Positions 53,209 through 63,436 of a DNA stretch of 64,000 nt are shown here, piece by piece (the stretch's first letter is position 1; each line of letters opens with the position of its first letter). The translations under genes and the position numbers were made by a program. The notes under the pieces were generated by a model, which saw nothing but the letters and a program-made list of their open reading frames with translations, did not search any database and had not been told where the DNA came from. Where the stretch lies: assembly GCA_013824245.1 (NCBI GenBank), contig PNNN01000009.1:123501-187500 (forward strand). The letters are read 5' to 3'. The stretch is from Chlorobiaceae bacterium (GTDB lineage Bacteria; Bacteroidota; Ignavibacteria; UBA10030; SZUA-254).

Positions 53209-53555
53209 TTTGTCTCCGGTTTTTATTAATTAAAATATTTTTTCCTACCCAATTGGATGCTTCAAGGTCAAATAAGGTGCAAATCGTTTCTGGATGATCC
53301 ATATATATCCTAAAATCAATCGAATATGCGGTTTAAATGGATTAATTGTTCTATGTTGTTATCTTTCCTTAACGATGTAAAAGATGAACTTAATAAATGC
53401 CGTTAATCCGAAAATTACACACAAAATAGCAGCATCAGATAGGGATTGGAAAAATAGATCTATTTTGTCATATTCAATTTAGAGAGTAAACAATTGTCGG
53501 TTATTGACTCTCATATCTCAAAGTGATATATTTTACCTAAACTAAGGAAAACCAT
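53209..53555. other. Gap between the thioredoxin operon and yqeY
   Basis: The right end holds the yqeY promoter. On the minus strand, 53478 to 53359 stays open for about 39 codons and encodes a hydrophobic peptide (LFFQSLSDAAILCVIFGLTAFIKF region), but it lacks ATG, GTG or TTG near the start. It may be a decayed small membrane protein. Nothing else is supported. Confidence 0.4.
53504..53532 (+). promoter_or_regulatory. Promoter of the yqeY-cvpA-mutS2-accC-purL operon
   Basis: TTGACT (53504-53509), a 17-bp spacer and TATATT (53527-53532) lie 23 bp before yqeY, which has an AGGAAA ribosome-binding site. Confidence 0.7.
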
Positions 53556-54008
53556 ATGACGTTTCATGAAAAGATATCGGAAGATTTAAAAAAAGCAATG
53601 AAATCGAGAGACAAAATTAGGTTAGAAACACTTCGAACTATAAGAGCTGGTTTGTTAGAGAAAGAAGTGGAAAAACGGCCAACAGGTGGGATGAAATCTG
53701 AAGATGAAGTTGCAGTTTTAATTGCTGCCTCCAAAAAAAGAAAAGAAGCGATTGAAATCTATCGGCAGAATAATCGCCCGGAACTTGCCGACCAAGAAGA
53801 AAAAGAATTAGCGATTATTCAGGAATATCTTCCTCAACAAGCGAGCGAAGAAGAATTGACTGCTTTTATCAAGAAAACAATTCAAGAAGTGGGAGCAGTA
53901 TCTGCAAAAGAGTTTGGAAAGGTAATGCCACTTGTTATGAAAGAATTCAAAGGCAGAGCCGACGGAAAACTAATTCAGGAAATTGTTAAAAATAATCTTA
54001 TTCAATAA
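53556..54008 (+). CDS. GatB/YqeY-domain protein
   Basis: This 150-residue protein is a stand-alone YqeY domain, the helical tRNA-binding module of GatB. The start FHEKISEDLKKAMKSRDKIRLETLRTI and the segment QEEYLPQQASEEEL (here IQEYLPQQASEEEL) are typical, as is the C-terminal GKVMPLVMKEFKGRADGKLIQEIVK. It probably binds tRNA or supports amidotransferase activity. It is first in a long plus-strand operon and is 2 bp before cvpA. Confidence 0.93.
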   Translation: MTFHEKISEDLKKAMKSRDKIRLETLRTIRAGLLEKEVEKRPTGGMKSEDEVAVLIAASKKRKEAIEIYRQNNRPELADQEEKELAIIQEYLPQQASEEELTAFIKKTIQEVGAVSAKEFGKVMPLVMKEFKGRADGKLIQEIVKNNLIQ

Positions 54009-54010
54009 TT

Positions 54011-54541
54011 ATGAACATAACAGACATTTTAATAGCAATCGGGGTTCTATTTTTTGTTGCCCTGGGTGTACGCGACGGTTTTTTTAAAAAGCTTTACGGT
54101 ATAATTGGTTTTATAGGTGGTTTGGTTGCAGCAACAAAATTTATGTCGCCGCTTGCCGAGATATTCGTTGAGTCTCTTGGTATTTCACATGATGGTGCGA
54201 TGATTTTCGCATTTTTCATTATCTTTGCAGGAATTATTTTAATAGCAAATTTATTCTATCGCTGGTTTGGGCAAAGTAGCGGAGAATCTGTTCATCTATG
54301 GTCCAGAATTGCTGGAGGGTTGCTCGGTGCCGCGCAAGGACTTCTTGCTGTCAGTTTGATTTTAGTTATGCTCGATTTTTTCCAAATCCCTGAAGAAGAA
54401 ACCAAAAAGGAATCAATTCTTTATTATGATGTTTATCCTTTAGCACCAACGATTTTCGATTATACAACCCGATGGATGCCCGATTCGAAAAGATTTTTCG
54501 ATGAGATTAAAGGGAAAATCGAAACTGTCAAAATGCCGTAG
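54011..54541 (+). CDS. CvpA-family membrane protein
   Basis: This 176-residue inner-membrane protein has four membrane helices and the CvpA start ILIAIGVLFFVALGVRDGFFKKLYG, with GRxxG-like GLLGAAQGLL near helix 4. CvpA homologues have been linked to colicin V export, bile resistance and envelope stress. It lies 9 bp before mutS2, and purL lies farther downstream in the same operon; cvpA and purF are neighbours in Enterobacteria, so a link to purine metabolism is at least echoed here. Confidence 0.88.
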   Translation: MNITDILIAIGVLFFVALGVRDGFFKKLYGIIGFIGGLVAATKFMSPLAEIFVESLGISHDGAMIFAFFIIFAGIILIANLFYRWFGQSSGESVHLWSRIAGGLLGAAQGLLAVSLILVMLDFFQIPEEETKKESILYYDVYPLAPTIFDYTTRWMPDSKRFFDEIKGKIETVKMP

Positions 54542-54550
54542 TCGAAGCGA

Positions 54551-56899
54551 ATGCGCGAATACCTTCAATCATTCGAAAAACTCGAATTTGAAAAAATAAT
54601 TAAACATCTGCAACGATATTCGATTTCTGATTTGGGCAGGGAGCATTTCCAAAAACTTCGTCCGCTCTCTGACTTAAATGATATTCGGCAAAAACTATCG
54701 TCGGTTACCGAATTTAAAAAAATATTGGAAACCGAAGATCCGTTACCACTAGATTCAATACCAGACACTCGAATTTCACTTCAAAGATGTTCGATTGAAA
54801 ATTTTATTCTTACAGCCGCTGATCTGAAAAATATCAGACTAAATTTAAATCTTTCAAAAAAATGTAAAGAATATTTCTCTCGAAGAAATCAACTTTATCC
54901 TCTCATATATTCGTTAGTTAGCACATTATATGTTGATAAAATTCTCGAATATAACATTGATCGAGCTGTGGATGAAGAAGGACAGATTAAAGATTCCGCA
55001 ACGAAAGAATTAGCGGCATTACGTCGGCAGATTATACAGAAGAAATCTCATCTTCACTCTAGTCTCGAATCGTTGCTAAAGCAAGTCTCTGAAAAAGACT
55101 GGATTCAGGATGAGATCGTAACAACCCGCGATGGCAGGATGGTTATACCGGTAAAAGCCGAACATAAAAATAGGGTACCGGGCTTTATTCATACTGCTTC
55201 GGCAAGCGGAGCGACGGTGTTTATAGAACCGACACAAACACTGGAATTAAATAATGAGATAAGAACTTTAATTTTGGAAGAAGAACGTGAGATTGAAAAA
55301 ATATTAAAAGATTTGACCAAACAAGTTGCAAATCTTCAGCAAAGTCTTTTGCAAAATATTAATGTTTTAGGTGAGATCGACTTTATTCAGGCGAAGGCAA
55401 AATATTCTATTGCCGTTATAGGAAGTGAGCCGATAGTAAAACCCGACGGACGATATAAATTACATCAGGCATATCATCCGCTCCTTCTGCAGAAACATAC
55501 AAGAAAAGAAATAGAGCCATTAAATGTTGATTTACCGGGCGATTGCTATACTGTTCTTATAACAGGTCCGAATGCCGGTGGCAAAAGTGTGGCAATGAAA
55601 ACCATTGGTATTCTTACACTTCTTCTTCAGTCCGGATGCCACATCCCGGCTTCGCCTGATAGCGAACTAAGGATTTTCAATAAAATATTCGTCGATATGG
55701 GCGATGAACAATCTATAGAAAACGATTTGAGTAGCTTTAGTTCACATTTAAAAAATCTTAAAGAGATCCTGGCTGAATCTGATATAGATAGCTTAGTATT
55801 AATCGATGAAATTGGATCTGGAACTGACCCGGTCGAGGGCTCGTCTATAGCTGCCGCGTTATTAGAAAAATTAACCGAGCGAAAGTCGTTGAACATAGTA
55901 ACAACACACCATTGTGCTTTAAAGGCATTCGCATTTGAAACCAAAGGTATGCAAAATGCAGCAATGGAGTTCGATCAGGTAACGTTAAAGCCCACATATA
56001 AGTTTCGTCTTGGTGTTCCCGGTAGTAGTTTTGCAATTGAGATGGCTGAAAGAATGGATTTACCTGCCGAAGTCATTAAGAAAGCAAGGTTTTTAAAAGG
56101 ATCAGACGCGAATAAATTGGAGAATCTGATAATTGATTTAGAACGTCAATCACAAGAACTGCAAACAAAACTTGAAAATGTGAATTCAGAAAAAAGTAAA
56201 CTAAATCTTTTAAATTCAAATTATCAAAATAAGATAACTGCTTTAGAAAAAGAGATCAAAGATATCAAAGCTCGTGCTTTGGATGAAGCAAAAAATATAC
56301 TTCACAATGCAAACAGATTAATAGAAAATTCTGTTCGCGAAATTCGAGAAACATCTGCCAACCGGTTAATAGTCCGTAAAGCAAAAGATGAAATCAAAAA
56401 GGCGCGAGAAAATATTGTAAGCGTTTTACAAAATGTTACACCCTCAACAATCTATCCGGATTTTAAAACCGGAGATCAAGTTCGACTTAAAGAAGGGAAG
56501 AGCACCGGAGAAATAGTATCCAAAATTGACGATGATTATTACATAGTCCTTGCTGGAGATTTACGCTTAAAGATTCATCGGAAGGAATTAGAAATATCTC
56601 ATTCCAAGAGTGAACAAAAGCCGTTGCACAATGCTCCGTCTTTTGAACAAAAAAATGTTACGCGGGAGATAGATTTACGGGGTATGTATTCTGACGAGGC
56701 GATTTCGGCTGTTGATAAATTCATAGATGATGCCATATTAGCAGGATTAAATCGGATAGATATAATTCATGGCAAAGGCACAGGGGCGTTAAGAAAAAAA
56801 ATAACTGAACATCTACAAAGCAAACCTTCAATAAAATCGTTTAGGATAGGTGAATGGAATGAAGGGGGAACAGGTGTTACTGTTGTAGAATTAGAGTGA
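54551..56899 (+). CDS. mutS2: Endonuclease MutS2
   Basis: MutS2 resolves branched DNA and in some species acts at collided ribosomes. The 782-residue length is standard. It has a core/lever region, Walker A GPNAGGKS (about 338-345), Walker B LVLIDEIGSGTDP, the MutS motif FSSHLKNL and TTHHCALK, a coiled-coil (about 515-620), a KOW-like region and a C-terminal Smr nuclease domain (EIDLRGMYSDEAI, IIHGKGTGALR). It follows cvpA by 9 bp, a known conserved pairing in many bacteria. Confidence 0.96.
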   Translation: MREYLQSFEKLEFEKIIKHLQRYSISDLGREHFQKLRPLSDLNDIRQKLSSVTEFKKILETEDPLPLDSIPDTRISLQRCSIENFILTAADLKNIRLNLNLSKKCKEYFSRRNQLYPLIYSLVSTLYVDKILEYNIDRAVDEEGQIKDSATKELAALRRQIIQKKSHLHSSLESLLKQVSEKDWIQDEIVTTRDGRMVIPVKAEHKNRVPGFIHTASASGATVFIEPTQTLELNNEIRTLILEEEREIEKILKDLTKQVANLQQSLLQNINVLGEIDFIQAKAKYSIAVIGSEPIVKPDGRYKLHQAYHPLLLQKHTRKEIEPLNVDLPGDCYTVLITGPNAGGKSVAMKTIGILTLLLQSGCHIPASPDSELRIFNKIFVDMGDEQSIENDLSSFSSHLKNLKEILAESDIDSLVLIDEIGSGTDPVEGSSIAAALLEKLTERKSLNIVTTHHCALKAFAFETKGMQNAAMEFDQVTLKPTYKFRLGVPGSSFAIEMAERMDLPAEVIKKARFLKGSDANKLENLIIDLERQSQELQTKLENVNSEKSKLNLLNSNYQNKITALEKEIKDIKARALDEAKNILHNANRLIENSVREIRETSANRLIVRKAKDEIKKARENIVSVLQNVTPSTIYPDFKTGDQVRLKEGKSTGEIVSKIDDDYYIVLAGDLRLKIHRKELEISHSKSEQKPLHNAPSFEQKNVTREIDLRGMYSDEAISAVDKFIDDAILAGLNRIDIIHGKGTGALRKKITEHLQSKPSIKSFRIGEWNEGGTGVTVVELE

Positions 56900-56906
56900 T
56901 GGTATA

Positions 56907-58412
56907 ATGATTAAAAGATCAATAAATAAAATATTAATTTCGAACAGAGGTGAAATAGCCGTTCGCATCATTAAGAGCTGTTCTGAAATGGGAATCAAGA
57001 CAGTTGCTGTATATTCAGATATCGATAAACATGCCGTTCATGTTCGATTGGCGAGCGAATCTTACTGCATCGGATCTGCTCCGGCTCGCGAAAGTTATTT
57101 AAATCAAGATAAGATAATCGAAATTGCAAAATCATCCGGTTGTGATGCTATTCATCCTGGATATGGATTCCTATCTGAGAATCCATCATTTGCCAAAAAA
57201 GTGGAAGAGAATAATATAATTTTCATTGGACCCTCTGCTGAAGCCATGAAATTAATGGGAGATAAAACATCAGCTCGTACTTTCGCAAAAAAAATCGGCG
57301 TTCCAATTGTTCCAGGGACTACCGATCCAATTGATAATATTACTGACGCTCAAAGAATTGCTGAAGAAATAAGTTACCCTGTTTTAATTAAAGCGGCAGG
57401 TGGCGGTGGGGGTAAGGGAATGAGAATAATTAATAAAGCCAATGATTTAGAAGCAGGTTTAAGGGCGAGCAAATCAGAGGCGTTGTCCGCTTTTAGCGAT
57501 GGAAGGGTTTATATTGAAAAATATATAGAAAACCCAAGGCATATTGAAGTGCAGATATTAGCCGATGCTTATGGAAATGTTGTTCACTTTGGTGAGCGAG
57601 AATGTTCAATCCAAAGAAGGCATCAAAAAATAATTGAAGAATCACCTTCAACTTACATAGATGAAAAGATAAGAGCCGACTTAACTCAAGCTGCAGTTTC
57701 ACTTGTAAAAGAAGCCGGATACACAAATGCCGGAACCGTGGAATTTATATTCGATCAGAATAAAAAGTTTTATTTTCTCGAAATGAATACGCGACTTCAG
57801 GTTGAACATCCTATTACTGAAATGCGAGTGGGATACGATCTTGTGAAGGAGCAGATTGAGATAGCAAAAGGTAATCGATTAGATTTTTCACAAAAAGATA
57901 TAAAATTTGAAGGACACGCTATAGAGTGCCGGATATACGCCGAAGACCCTTACAACAGTTTTTTCCCATCCACCGGAAAAATAATAAATCTACGAATACC
58001 ATCCGGTCTTGGAATCAGAGATGACAGAGGGATTGAGGAGAAGAGCGAAGTTTCACCTTATTACGATCCATTGATATCTAAATTAATCTCATTTGGAAAA
58101 ACGAGAGAAGAAGCGCGCAATCGGATGTCTGTTGCTTTAAAGCAATATCGATTGATAGGACTGAAAAATAATATCAACTTTTGCGCGTGGATAATAAATC
58201 AGCCCAAATTCATATCTGGTGAATACGATACTGGGTTCATAGACAAATATTTTTCGGTAAATGAACTTGACAAACCATCGGAAGAAATAATAACCGTCGC
58301 AATCATTGCAGCATTGACTAAACTTCAAAAAAATAATCATAATCTTGTAGAAGTAAGTGAAAATAAATCTTGTTCTAATTGGAAAAATAAGAAGATAGAT
58401 AGTTTTAATTGA
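56907..58412 (+). CDS. accC: Biotin carboxylase subunit
   Basis: This ATP-grasp enzyme carboxylates biotin on a carrier domain. The 501 residues show ILISNRGEIAVRII, the Gly-rich ATP loop AAGGGGGKGM, GERECSIQRRHQKIIEE and MNTRLQVEHPITE. It is about 50 residues longer than typical AccC, the extra part being a low-complexity tail after the B-C domain, which suggests a propionyl- or methylcrotonyl-CoA carboxylase type or a pyruvate-carboxylase-like subunit. It is followed by a biotin carrier gene; no carboxyltransferase is nearby. Confidence 0.93.
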   Translation: MIKRSINKILISNRGEIAVRIIKSCSEMGIKTVAVYSDIDKHAVHVRLASESYCIGSAPARESYLNQDKIIEIAKSSGCDAIHPGYGFLSENPSFAKKVEENNIIFIGPSAEAMKLMGDKTSARTFAKKIGVPIVPGTTDPIDNITDAQRIAEEISYPVLIKAAGGGGGKGMRIINKANDLEAGLRASKSEALSAFSDGRVYIEKYIENPRHIEVQILADAYGNVVHFGERECSIQRRHQKIIEESPSTYIDEKIRADLTQAAVSLVKEAGYTNAGTVEFIFDQNKKFYFLEMNTRLQVEHPITEMRVGYDLVKEQIEIAKGNRLDFSQKDIKFEGHAIECRIYAEDPYNSFFPSTGKIINLRIPSGLGIRDDRGIEEKSEVSPYYDPLISKLISFGKTREEARNRMSVALKQYRLIGLKNNINFCAWIINQPKFISGEYDTGFIDKYFSVNELDKPSEEIITVAIIAALTKLQKNNHNLVEVSENKSCSNWKNKKIDSFN

Positions 58413-58438
58413 TTTTAATTATTCAGCTTAATTGAAAT

Positions 58439-58945
58439 ATGGAACATTACAAAATAACAATTGGGGAAAAAATCATCGATACGATTTTTGGTTTACAAAA
58501 AATCATCATCGATGATAAAGAGTTTCATTTTACCACAACTGAAATCGAAAACGAGTTGATAGATATACATTTGGGAAACTCGTTACATCAAGCATATTGT
58601 CTAATAAAAAACAATTCGATAGATGTTGAAGTTTGGGTTGATAATCAATTTATTAGAATCAAGATTGAAGACGACAGAGCAATATTGTTGAATCGTTTTC
58701 AAACTAATTCCGCTAACACACAAGGTGAAATTAGCATAAATGCTCCGATGCCTGGACTGGTAAAAAAGATTGAAATATCTCAAGATGAAATCGTTAAACA
58801 GGGGCAGGGATTAGTAATTTTAGAGGCAATGAAGATGGAAAATGAAATAAAATCGCCACAAGATGGGCGGATCAAAGAAATCAGAATCGAAAATAACACC
58901 ACAGTCGAAAAAGATCAAACATTAATAATTATCGAAGCAATCTGA
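58439..58945 (+). CDS. Biotin carboxyl carrier protein
   Basis: The 168-residue protein ends in a biotinyl domain (about 98-168), with the biotinylated Lys132 in EAMKMENEI and the preceding [11 protein letters not shown]. The N-terminal 90 residues have the beta-rich pattern of carriers attached to propionyl- or acyl-CoA carboxylases. It should carry carboxybiotin from AccC to an unlinked carboxyltransferase. It lies 26 bp after accC and 10 bp before purL. Confidence 0.92.
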   Translation: MEHYKITIGEKIIDTIFGLQKIIIDDKEFHFTTTEIENELIDIHLGNSLHQAYCLIKNNSIDVEVWVDNQFIRIKIEDDRAILLNRFQTNSANTQGEISINAPMPGLVKKIEISQDEIVKQGQGLVILEAMKMENEIKSPQDGRIKEIRIENNTTVEKDQTLIIIEAI

Positions 58946-58955
58946 TATTGAAAAA

Positions 58956-61193
58956 ATGAATAAACAAGAACCTGAAGTAAATATAGCACTTGCAATTAAG
59001 CACGGTCTTAACGAAGAGGAATATGAAAAGATACTTAAAATACTTAATCGTATACCCACTTACACCGAGTTAGGCATTTATAGCGTAATGTGGAGCGAAC
59101 ATTGTAGTTATAAGAACTCTATCGCAGAAATAAAAAAGTTGCCGCGAACGGGGGAACGATTACTGGTAAAAGCGGGAGAAGAAAATGCTGGTCTTGTTGA
59201 TATTGGAGATGGGTTAGCTGTTGCATTTAAAATCGAAAGTCATAATCATCCATCTGCCGTTGAACCGTATCAGGGTGCTGCAACCGGTGTTGGTGGAATA
59301 ATGAGGGATATATTCACAATGGGAGCAAGACCGATTGCCGCGCTTAATTCGTTAAGGTTTGGAAATCCTTCCCATCCTCGAACAAAATACCTGATGAAAA
59401 GAATCGTTCAAGGGATTGGTGATTATGGGAACAGTTTTGGTGTCCCAACTGTCGCCGGTGATGTTTACTTTGATGATTGCTACAACGAAAATCCACTCGT
59501 AAATGCAATGTCGGTCGGAATTGTAAAGCATTCATTAATAGCAAAAAGCGCAGCAAAAGGTGTTGGTAACTTAGTGATGATCGTTGGGTCATCGACTGGT
59601 CGGGATGGAATTCACGGTGCAACATTCGCATCTGAGGAAATATCAAATGAATCGGAAACCAAGAGACCATCTGTTCAAGTTGGAGATCCATTCACAGAGA
59701 AATTATTACTTGAGGCAACGCTTGAGGCGATCAAAGCAGAAATTATTGTTGGCATACAAGATATGGGCGCTGCTGGAATAACATGTTCAACATCGGAAAT
59801 GAGTGCTCGAGCCGAAACAGGAATGAAAATAAATTTAGATAAAGTGCCGATGCGTGAAAAAGCGATGACTGGTTACGAAATTATGTTGTCCGAATCGCAA
59901 GAACGAATGTTAATGGTGGTCAAACCGGAAAATGAAACAAAAGTGAAAACAATTTTTCAAAAATGGGATTTACAATGCGAAACTATCGGAGAAGTAACAG
60001 AAGGCGGTAATGTTGAAATATTTTATCACGGACTTAAAATCGCTGATGTTTCTGCGTATAGCTTAGTCCTTGGTGGTGGTGCTCCTGTTTATATGAGAGA
60101 GTCCACAAAGCCAAAGTACATAGATGAAAATCAAAAATTTGATTTAAGCATAATCCCCGAACCTTCTGATTATAACGAAGTTTTACTTAAAATGTTGGGA
60201 TCTCTCAATCTCTGTTCTCGTCGATGGATATCGAGCCAATATGACACAATGGTGCGGACAAATACAGTCTCAACGATCGGTGATGCGGCTGTAATTCGCA
60301 TTAAGGGAACCCCAAAAGCATTGGCTATGAAGACAGATTGCAACCCAAGGTATGTCTATTTAAACCCTTATAGGGGTGCAGAAATTGCTGTAGCTGAATG
60401 TGCACGAAATCTTGTCTGCGTTGGTGCAAAACCGCTTGCTATTACTAATTGCTTGAATTTTGGAAATCCATATAAACCAGAAATTTATTGGCAGTTTAAA
60501 GAAACTATTCGAGGAATAGCGGATGCTTGTAAACATTTTGCAACACCCGTTACGGGTGGAAATGTGAGCTTTTATAATGAAAGCCCTGATGGTGCAATAT
60601 ATCCGACACCAGTTATAGGAATGATCGGTGAGATTAATGATTACACTAAAACTATTTCACAAGCATTTAAAAATCCCGGAGATATTATCATTCTTCTTGG
60701 TGAAAATAAATCCGAAGTTGGAGGTTCTGAGTATATAAATAGATGTTTTGGAGTGGTCAAGGGTGACATACCTGCCTTGGATTTAGACTTAGAAAAGCGA
60801 TTACACGATTTAATACTCAATTTAAATGAGAATGGATTTCTAAATTCGGCACATGATGTTAGTGATGGCGGATTAGCTGTTACAATCTGTGAATCTATAA
60901 TAAATGGGCACGGAAACACTTCAGTCGATCTTGGGGCTGAGCTTATGCTGGATTCTGTTAAGAGGTTAGATTTTTATATTTTTAGTGAATCCCAATCAAT
61001 GGTAGTGGTAAGTTGTGCGCCGGATAAAGTAAAGTTTATTCAAGAGAAAGCAAAAATGTCTTCTGTTGCTTTTTCAATTTTAGGGAAGGTAACACACAAT
61101 AAAAAAATAATAATTAATAATAAGATTAGCATTGACGTTCAAACAATTATAAATACGTATGAAGAAAGGATGGAAGGATTGTTCAATCAATAA
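58956..61193 (+). CDS. purL: Phosphoribosylformylglycinamidine synthase subunit PurL
   Basis: PurL catalyses the ATP-dependent amidation of FGAR in de novo purine synthesis, together with PurQ and PurS. The 745-residue small-type PurL has His49 in [11 protein letters not shown], the ATP-binding [14 protein letters not shown] and [13 protein letters not shown], and the mirrored second half ([21 protein letters not shown] and [14 protein letters not shown] [10 protein letters not shown]). PurS and PurQ are not present. It ends the yqeY operon and is convergent with dapF. Confidence 0.97.
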   Translation: MNKQEPEVNIALAIKHGLNEEEYEKILKILNRIPTYTELGIYSVMWSEHCSYKNSIAEIKKLPRTGERLLVKAGEENAGLVDIGDGLAVAFKIESHNHPSAVEPYQGAATGVGGIMRDIFTMGARPIAALNSLRFGNPSHPRTKYLMKRIVQGIGDYGNSFGVPTVAGDVYFDDCYNENPLVNAMSVGIVKHSLIAKSAAKGVGNLVMIVGSSTGRDGIHGATFASEEISNESETKRPSVQVGDPFTEKLLLEATLEAIKAEIIVGIQDMGAAGITCSTSEMSARAETGMKINLDKVPMREKAMTGYEIMLSESQERMLMVVKPENETKVKTIFQKWDLQCETIGEVTEGGNVEIFYHGLKIADVSAYSLVLGGGAPVYMRESTKPKYIDENQKFDLSIIPEPSDYNEVLLKMLGSLNLCSRRWISSQYDTMVRTNTVSTIGDAAVIRIKGTPKALAMKTDCNPRYVYLNPYRGAEIAVAECARNLVCVGAKPLAITNCLNFGNPYKPEIYWQFKETIRGIADACKHFATPVTGGNVSFYNESPDGAIYPTPVIGMIGEINDYTKTISQAFKNPGDIIILLGENKSEVGGSEYINRCFGVVKGDIPALDLDLEKRLHDLILNLNENGFLNSAHDVSDGGLAVTICESIINGHGNTSVDLGAELMLDSVKRLDFYIFSESQSMVVVSCAPDKVKFIQEKAKMSSVAFSILGKVTHNKKIIINNKISIDVQTIINTYEERMEGLFNQ

Positions 61194-61239
61194 ATTAAAG
61201 AAATAGCAATACTACTTTACATAACATATATTATCCGTA

Positions 61240-62082
61240 TTATATCTCTATCTTTATTTCCCCTGAAAACACACTTTTTGCAGAGCCAATCAAAGAAGCA
61301 TTTTTTATCGTGCCGTCTATTTTATCAAAATTAACTGTTAATATTTCATTACTTCTTGTATGGACGTCAACCGGTGGTTTTAAAAATTCTTTTAAAGAAT
61401 ATATCACAGCACAAGCCACTGATCCTGTGCCACAAGCTAACGTTTCTGATTCAACGCCTCTTTCATAAGTCCTGATGGATATTGATTTGTCGTTATTTAT
61501 CAGAACAAAATTAACATTTGTACCATCCGGATAAAAATTTTTGTGCTCTCTTATTTTCTTACCAATTTCTGAAATATCTCTATTCTTGAAATTCTCAAAA
61601 TTATTGTTTTGATCTTTAATAAAAATTACGACATGCGGAGCGCCTGTGTCAATAAAATGATACAAGATTGGTGTTGGGTAAACGTCATTCAATATTTGAT
61701 CAAGCTTTATAGAATGTGGATCTATCATTTGTAATAATACCTTATCATTTAATAGCTTAGCATTATAAATATGATTTAACGCTTCAAACCTAATTTCAGA
61801 TTTATTAAAAATATCCATTGCGAATAAAGCAGAACATCTACCGCCGTTACCGCACATTCCGCCGTAACTTCCATCAGCATTGAAGTAATTCATTTTAAAA
61901 TCGGAAACAGAACTGTTTTCAATTAATAATACTCCATCGGCGCCAATTCCATATCGACGATCAGCAAGTTTTGGGATGATTGATATCCAATTGAGATTAT
62001 ATTGTTTGTTACGATTATCAATCAAAATAAAATCGTTACCTGCTCCGGTCATTTTTGTAAAGTTTATAGTTATATTTTTCAT
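61240..62082 (-). CDS. dapF: Diaminopimelate epimerase
   Basis: DapF converts LL- to meso-diaminopimelate, the precursor of lysine and of the peptidoglycan cross-bridge. The 280-residue protein has two mirror-image halves. The active-site cysteines are Cys77 (GGMCGNGGRC) and one near 217 (ESETLACGTGSVA), and the N-terminus FTKMTGAGNDFILID is typical. It lies downstream of ssrA on the same strand; the ssrA terminator separates them. Confidence 0.96.
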   Translation of the reverse strand: MKNITINFTKMTGAGNDFILIDNRNKQYNLNWISIIPKLADRRYGIGADGVLLIENSSVSDFKMNYFNADGSYGGMCGNGGRCSALFAMDIFNKSEIRFEALNHIYNAKLLNDKVLLQMIDPHSIKLDQILNDVYPTPILYHFIDTGAPHVVIFIKDQNNNFENFKNRDISEIGKKIREHKNFYPDGTNVNFVLINNDKSISIRTYERGVESETLACGTGSVACAVIYSLKEFLKPPVDVHTRSNEILTVNFDKIDGTIKNASLIGSAKSVFSGEIKIEI

Positions 62083-62114
62083 CTGAAATAATCATCATTT
62101 TTAGATTACGAAAT

Positions 62115-62145
62115 AAAAATGCCGCCACTAAAGAATGACGGCATT
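62115..62145 (-). terminator. Terminator of ssrA
   Basis: Read on the minus strand, AATGCCGTCA (62145-62136) pairs with TGGCGGCATT (62128-62119) and is followed by a T-rich run. It begins immediately after the tmRNA 3' end. Confidence 0.8.
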
Positions 62146-62146
62146 G

Positions 62147-62499
62147 TGGAGATGCGGGGAATCGAACCCCGGTCCGAAGAGAAGACCACCAGAACATTTA
62201 CATCAATAGTCCGCTCGGTAAAGGTTTGCCTGCAAATTCCGGAGCGAACTCAGTCATTGCAAGCTATCTCAGTAAGGTTTCGCTTGATGACCCTGAGAAT
62301 GTTATCAAACTATCCCAACTTTAGCGACACCCTATTATGATTCGTTGGGCATAATCACATAGGATGGGTTGCTTTAATTAAGCAGCCAGTGCGTAGTTGT
62401 AATCTGCACTTATTGTTTTCCGCTTTATTTACGTGCAACGCGGAGAGCACGAGATGCCGTTCTGACCATCCTCATCCCCGTCGAAACCATGTCATCCCC
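62147..62499 (-). ncRNA. ssrA: tmRNA (trans-translation RNA)
   Basis: Read on the minus strand, the RNA starts GGGGATGACATGGTTTCGAC and ends with the T arm GGTTCGATTCCCC and CATCTCC plus A. The 5' GGGGATG pairs with the 3' CATCTCC to make the acceptor stem, which gives these ends; the CCA is not encoded (the next bases are CAA). The mRNA-like part has an open frame at 62407-62378 encoding a tag that ends ADYNYALAA and a stop. It rescues stalled ribosomes together with SmpB, and tags the nascent chains for proteolysis. Confidence 0.95.
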
Positions 62500-62506
62500 T
62501 ATTTCA

Positions 62507-62535
62507 AATATACTGTTTTGATTGGCTCAAATCAA
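62507..62535 (-). promoter_or_regulatory. Promoter of ssrA
   Basis: On the minus strand TTGATT (62535-62530) and TATATT (62512-62507), 17 bp apart, stand 7 bp before the first G of tmRNA, an ideal position. Confidence 0.75.
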
Positions 62536-62544
62536 GTTCATCCA

Positions 62545-63276
62545 TTAATTTATCGATCTGCCTCCATCAATCGTTATTACTTGTCCGGTGATATATTCCG
62601 ACGTATTCGACAAATAAATCAGCATATCGGTTATATCCTTAATACTTCCATACTTTTGCAATAAGATTTTTCCCTTGGGCATTTTATTTTTAATCTGATT
62701 TTCATTCTCCGGTATTTCTATGTAGCCCGGAGCTATTGCATTTACTTGAATATGTGGTGCGAGTTCCTTTGATAATAATCGTGTAAGCATAATTACACCG
62801 GCTTTTGATATGCTATAGGGAAAATATTTTTTCCAGCCAACTAGACCGCTAACCGATGCGATGTTGATTATCTTCCCTCCTTTTTGCTTGAGCATAATCG
62901 GTGCAACTGCTTGTGAACAAAGAAAACTTCCTTTTAAATTGATGTTGATTGTAGTATCCCAAATTTTTTGAGTTGTTTTTTTGAAAGGACTTTCTATAAA
63001 TATAGCAGAATTGTTTACTAGCAGATCGATACGACCAAATCTCTTTAGAGTTGATTTCACCAACCGGCTCACATCGATCTTTTTTGAGATATCAGCTTTT
63101 ATCGAAAAAGCTCTCCTCCCCATCTCTTTTATTTGTTTGATTGTCAGATCAGCGGTGGAACGAGATTTATTGTAATTCACAATAACATCGAATCCATTTT
63201 CAGAAAGAGCCATTACAATACCTCTTCCCAACCGTTTACTACCCCCAGTTACAATTGCAACTTTATTATTTTGCAT
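62545..63276 (-). CDS. Short-chain dehydrogenase/reductase
   Basis: This 243-residue SDR has the dinucleotide motif TGGSKRLGRG, NNSA, catalytic Ser in NIASVSG and Tyr-x3-Lys as YSISK. The RLGRG variant of the cofactor loop and the overall pattern (FKKTTQKIWDTTININLKG) are reminiscent of pteridine reductase/FabG-like enzymes. NADPH is probable because of a basic residue in the loop. The substrate is not deducible. It is followed 45 bp downstream by ssrA. Confidence 0.88.
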   Translation of the reverse strand: MQNNKVAIVTGGSKRLGRGIVMALSENGFDVIVNYNKSRSTADLTIKQIKEMGRRAFSIKADISKKIDVSRLVKSTLKRFGRIDLLVNNSAIFIESPFKKTTQKIWDTTININLKGSFLCSQAVAPIMLKQKGGKIINIASVSGLVGWKKYFPYSISKAGVIMLTRLLSKELAPHIQVNAIAPGYIEIPENENQIKNKMPKGKILLQKYGSIKDITDMLIYLSNTSEYITGQVITIDGGRSIN

Positions 63277-63364
63277 GAAATACCTATCCTAAATCTCTTA
63301 AATCAATTTATAAAATAAACTGTTAAAAAAGAATAGATGATTTTAAAAAAGGTAAGTTAAACCG

Positions 63365-63436
<72 letters not shown>

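Noticed and set aside
62119..62340. Plus-strand open frame over the tmRNA gene
   Set aside because: It is the complement of ssrA and has no protein-family signature.
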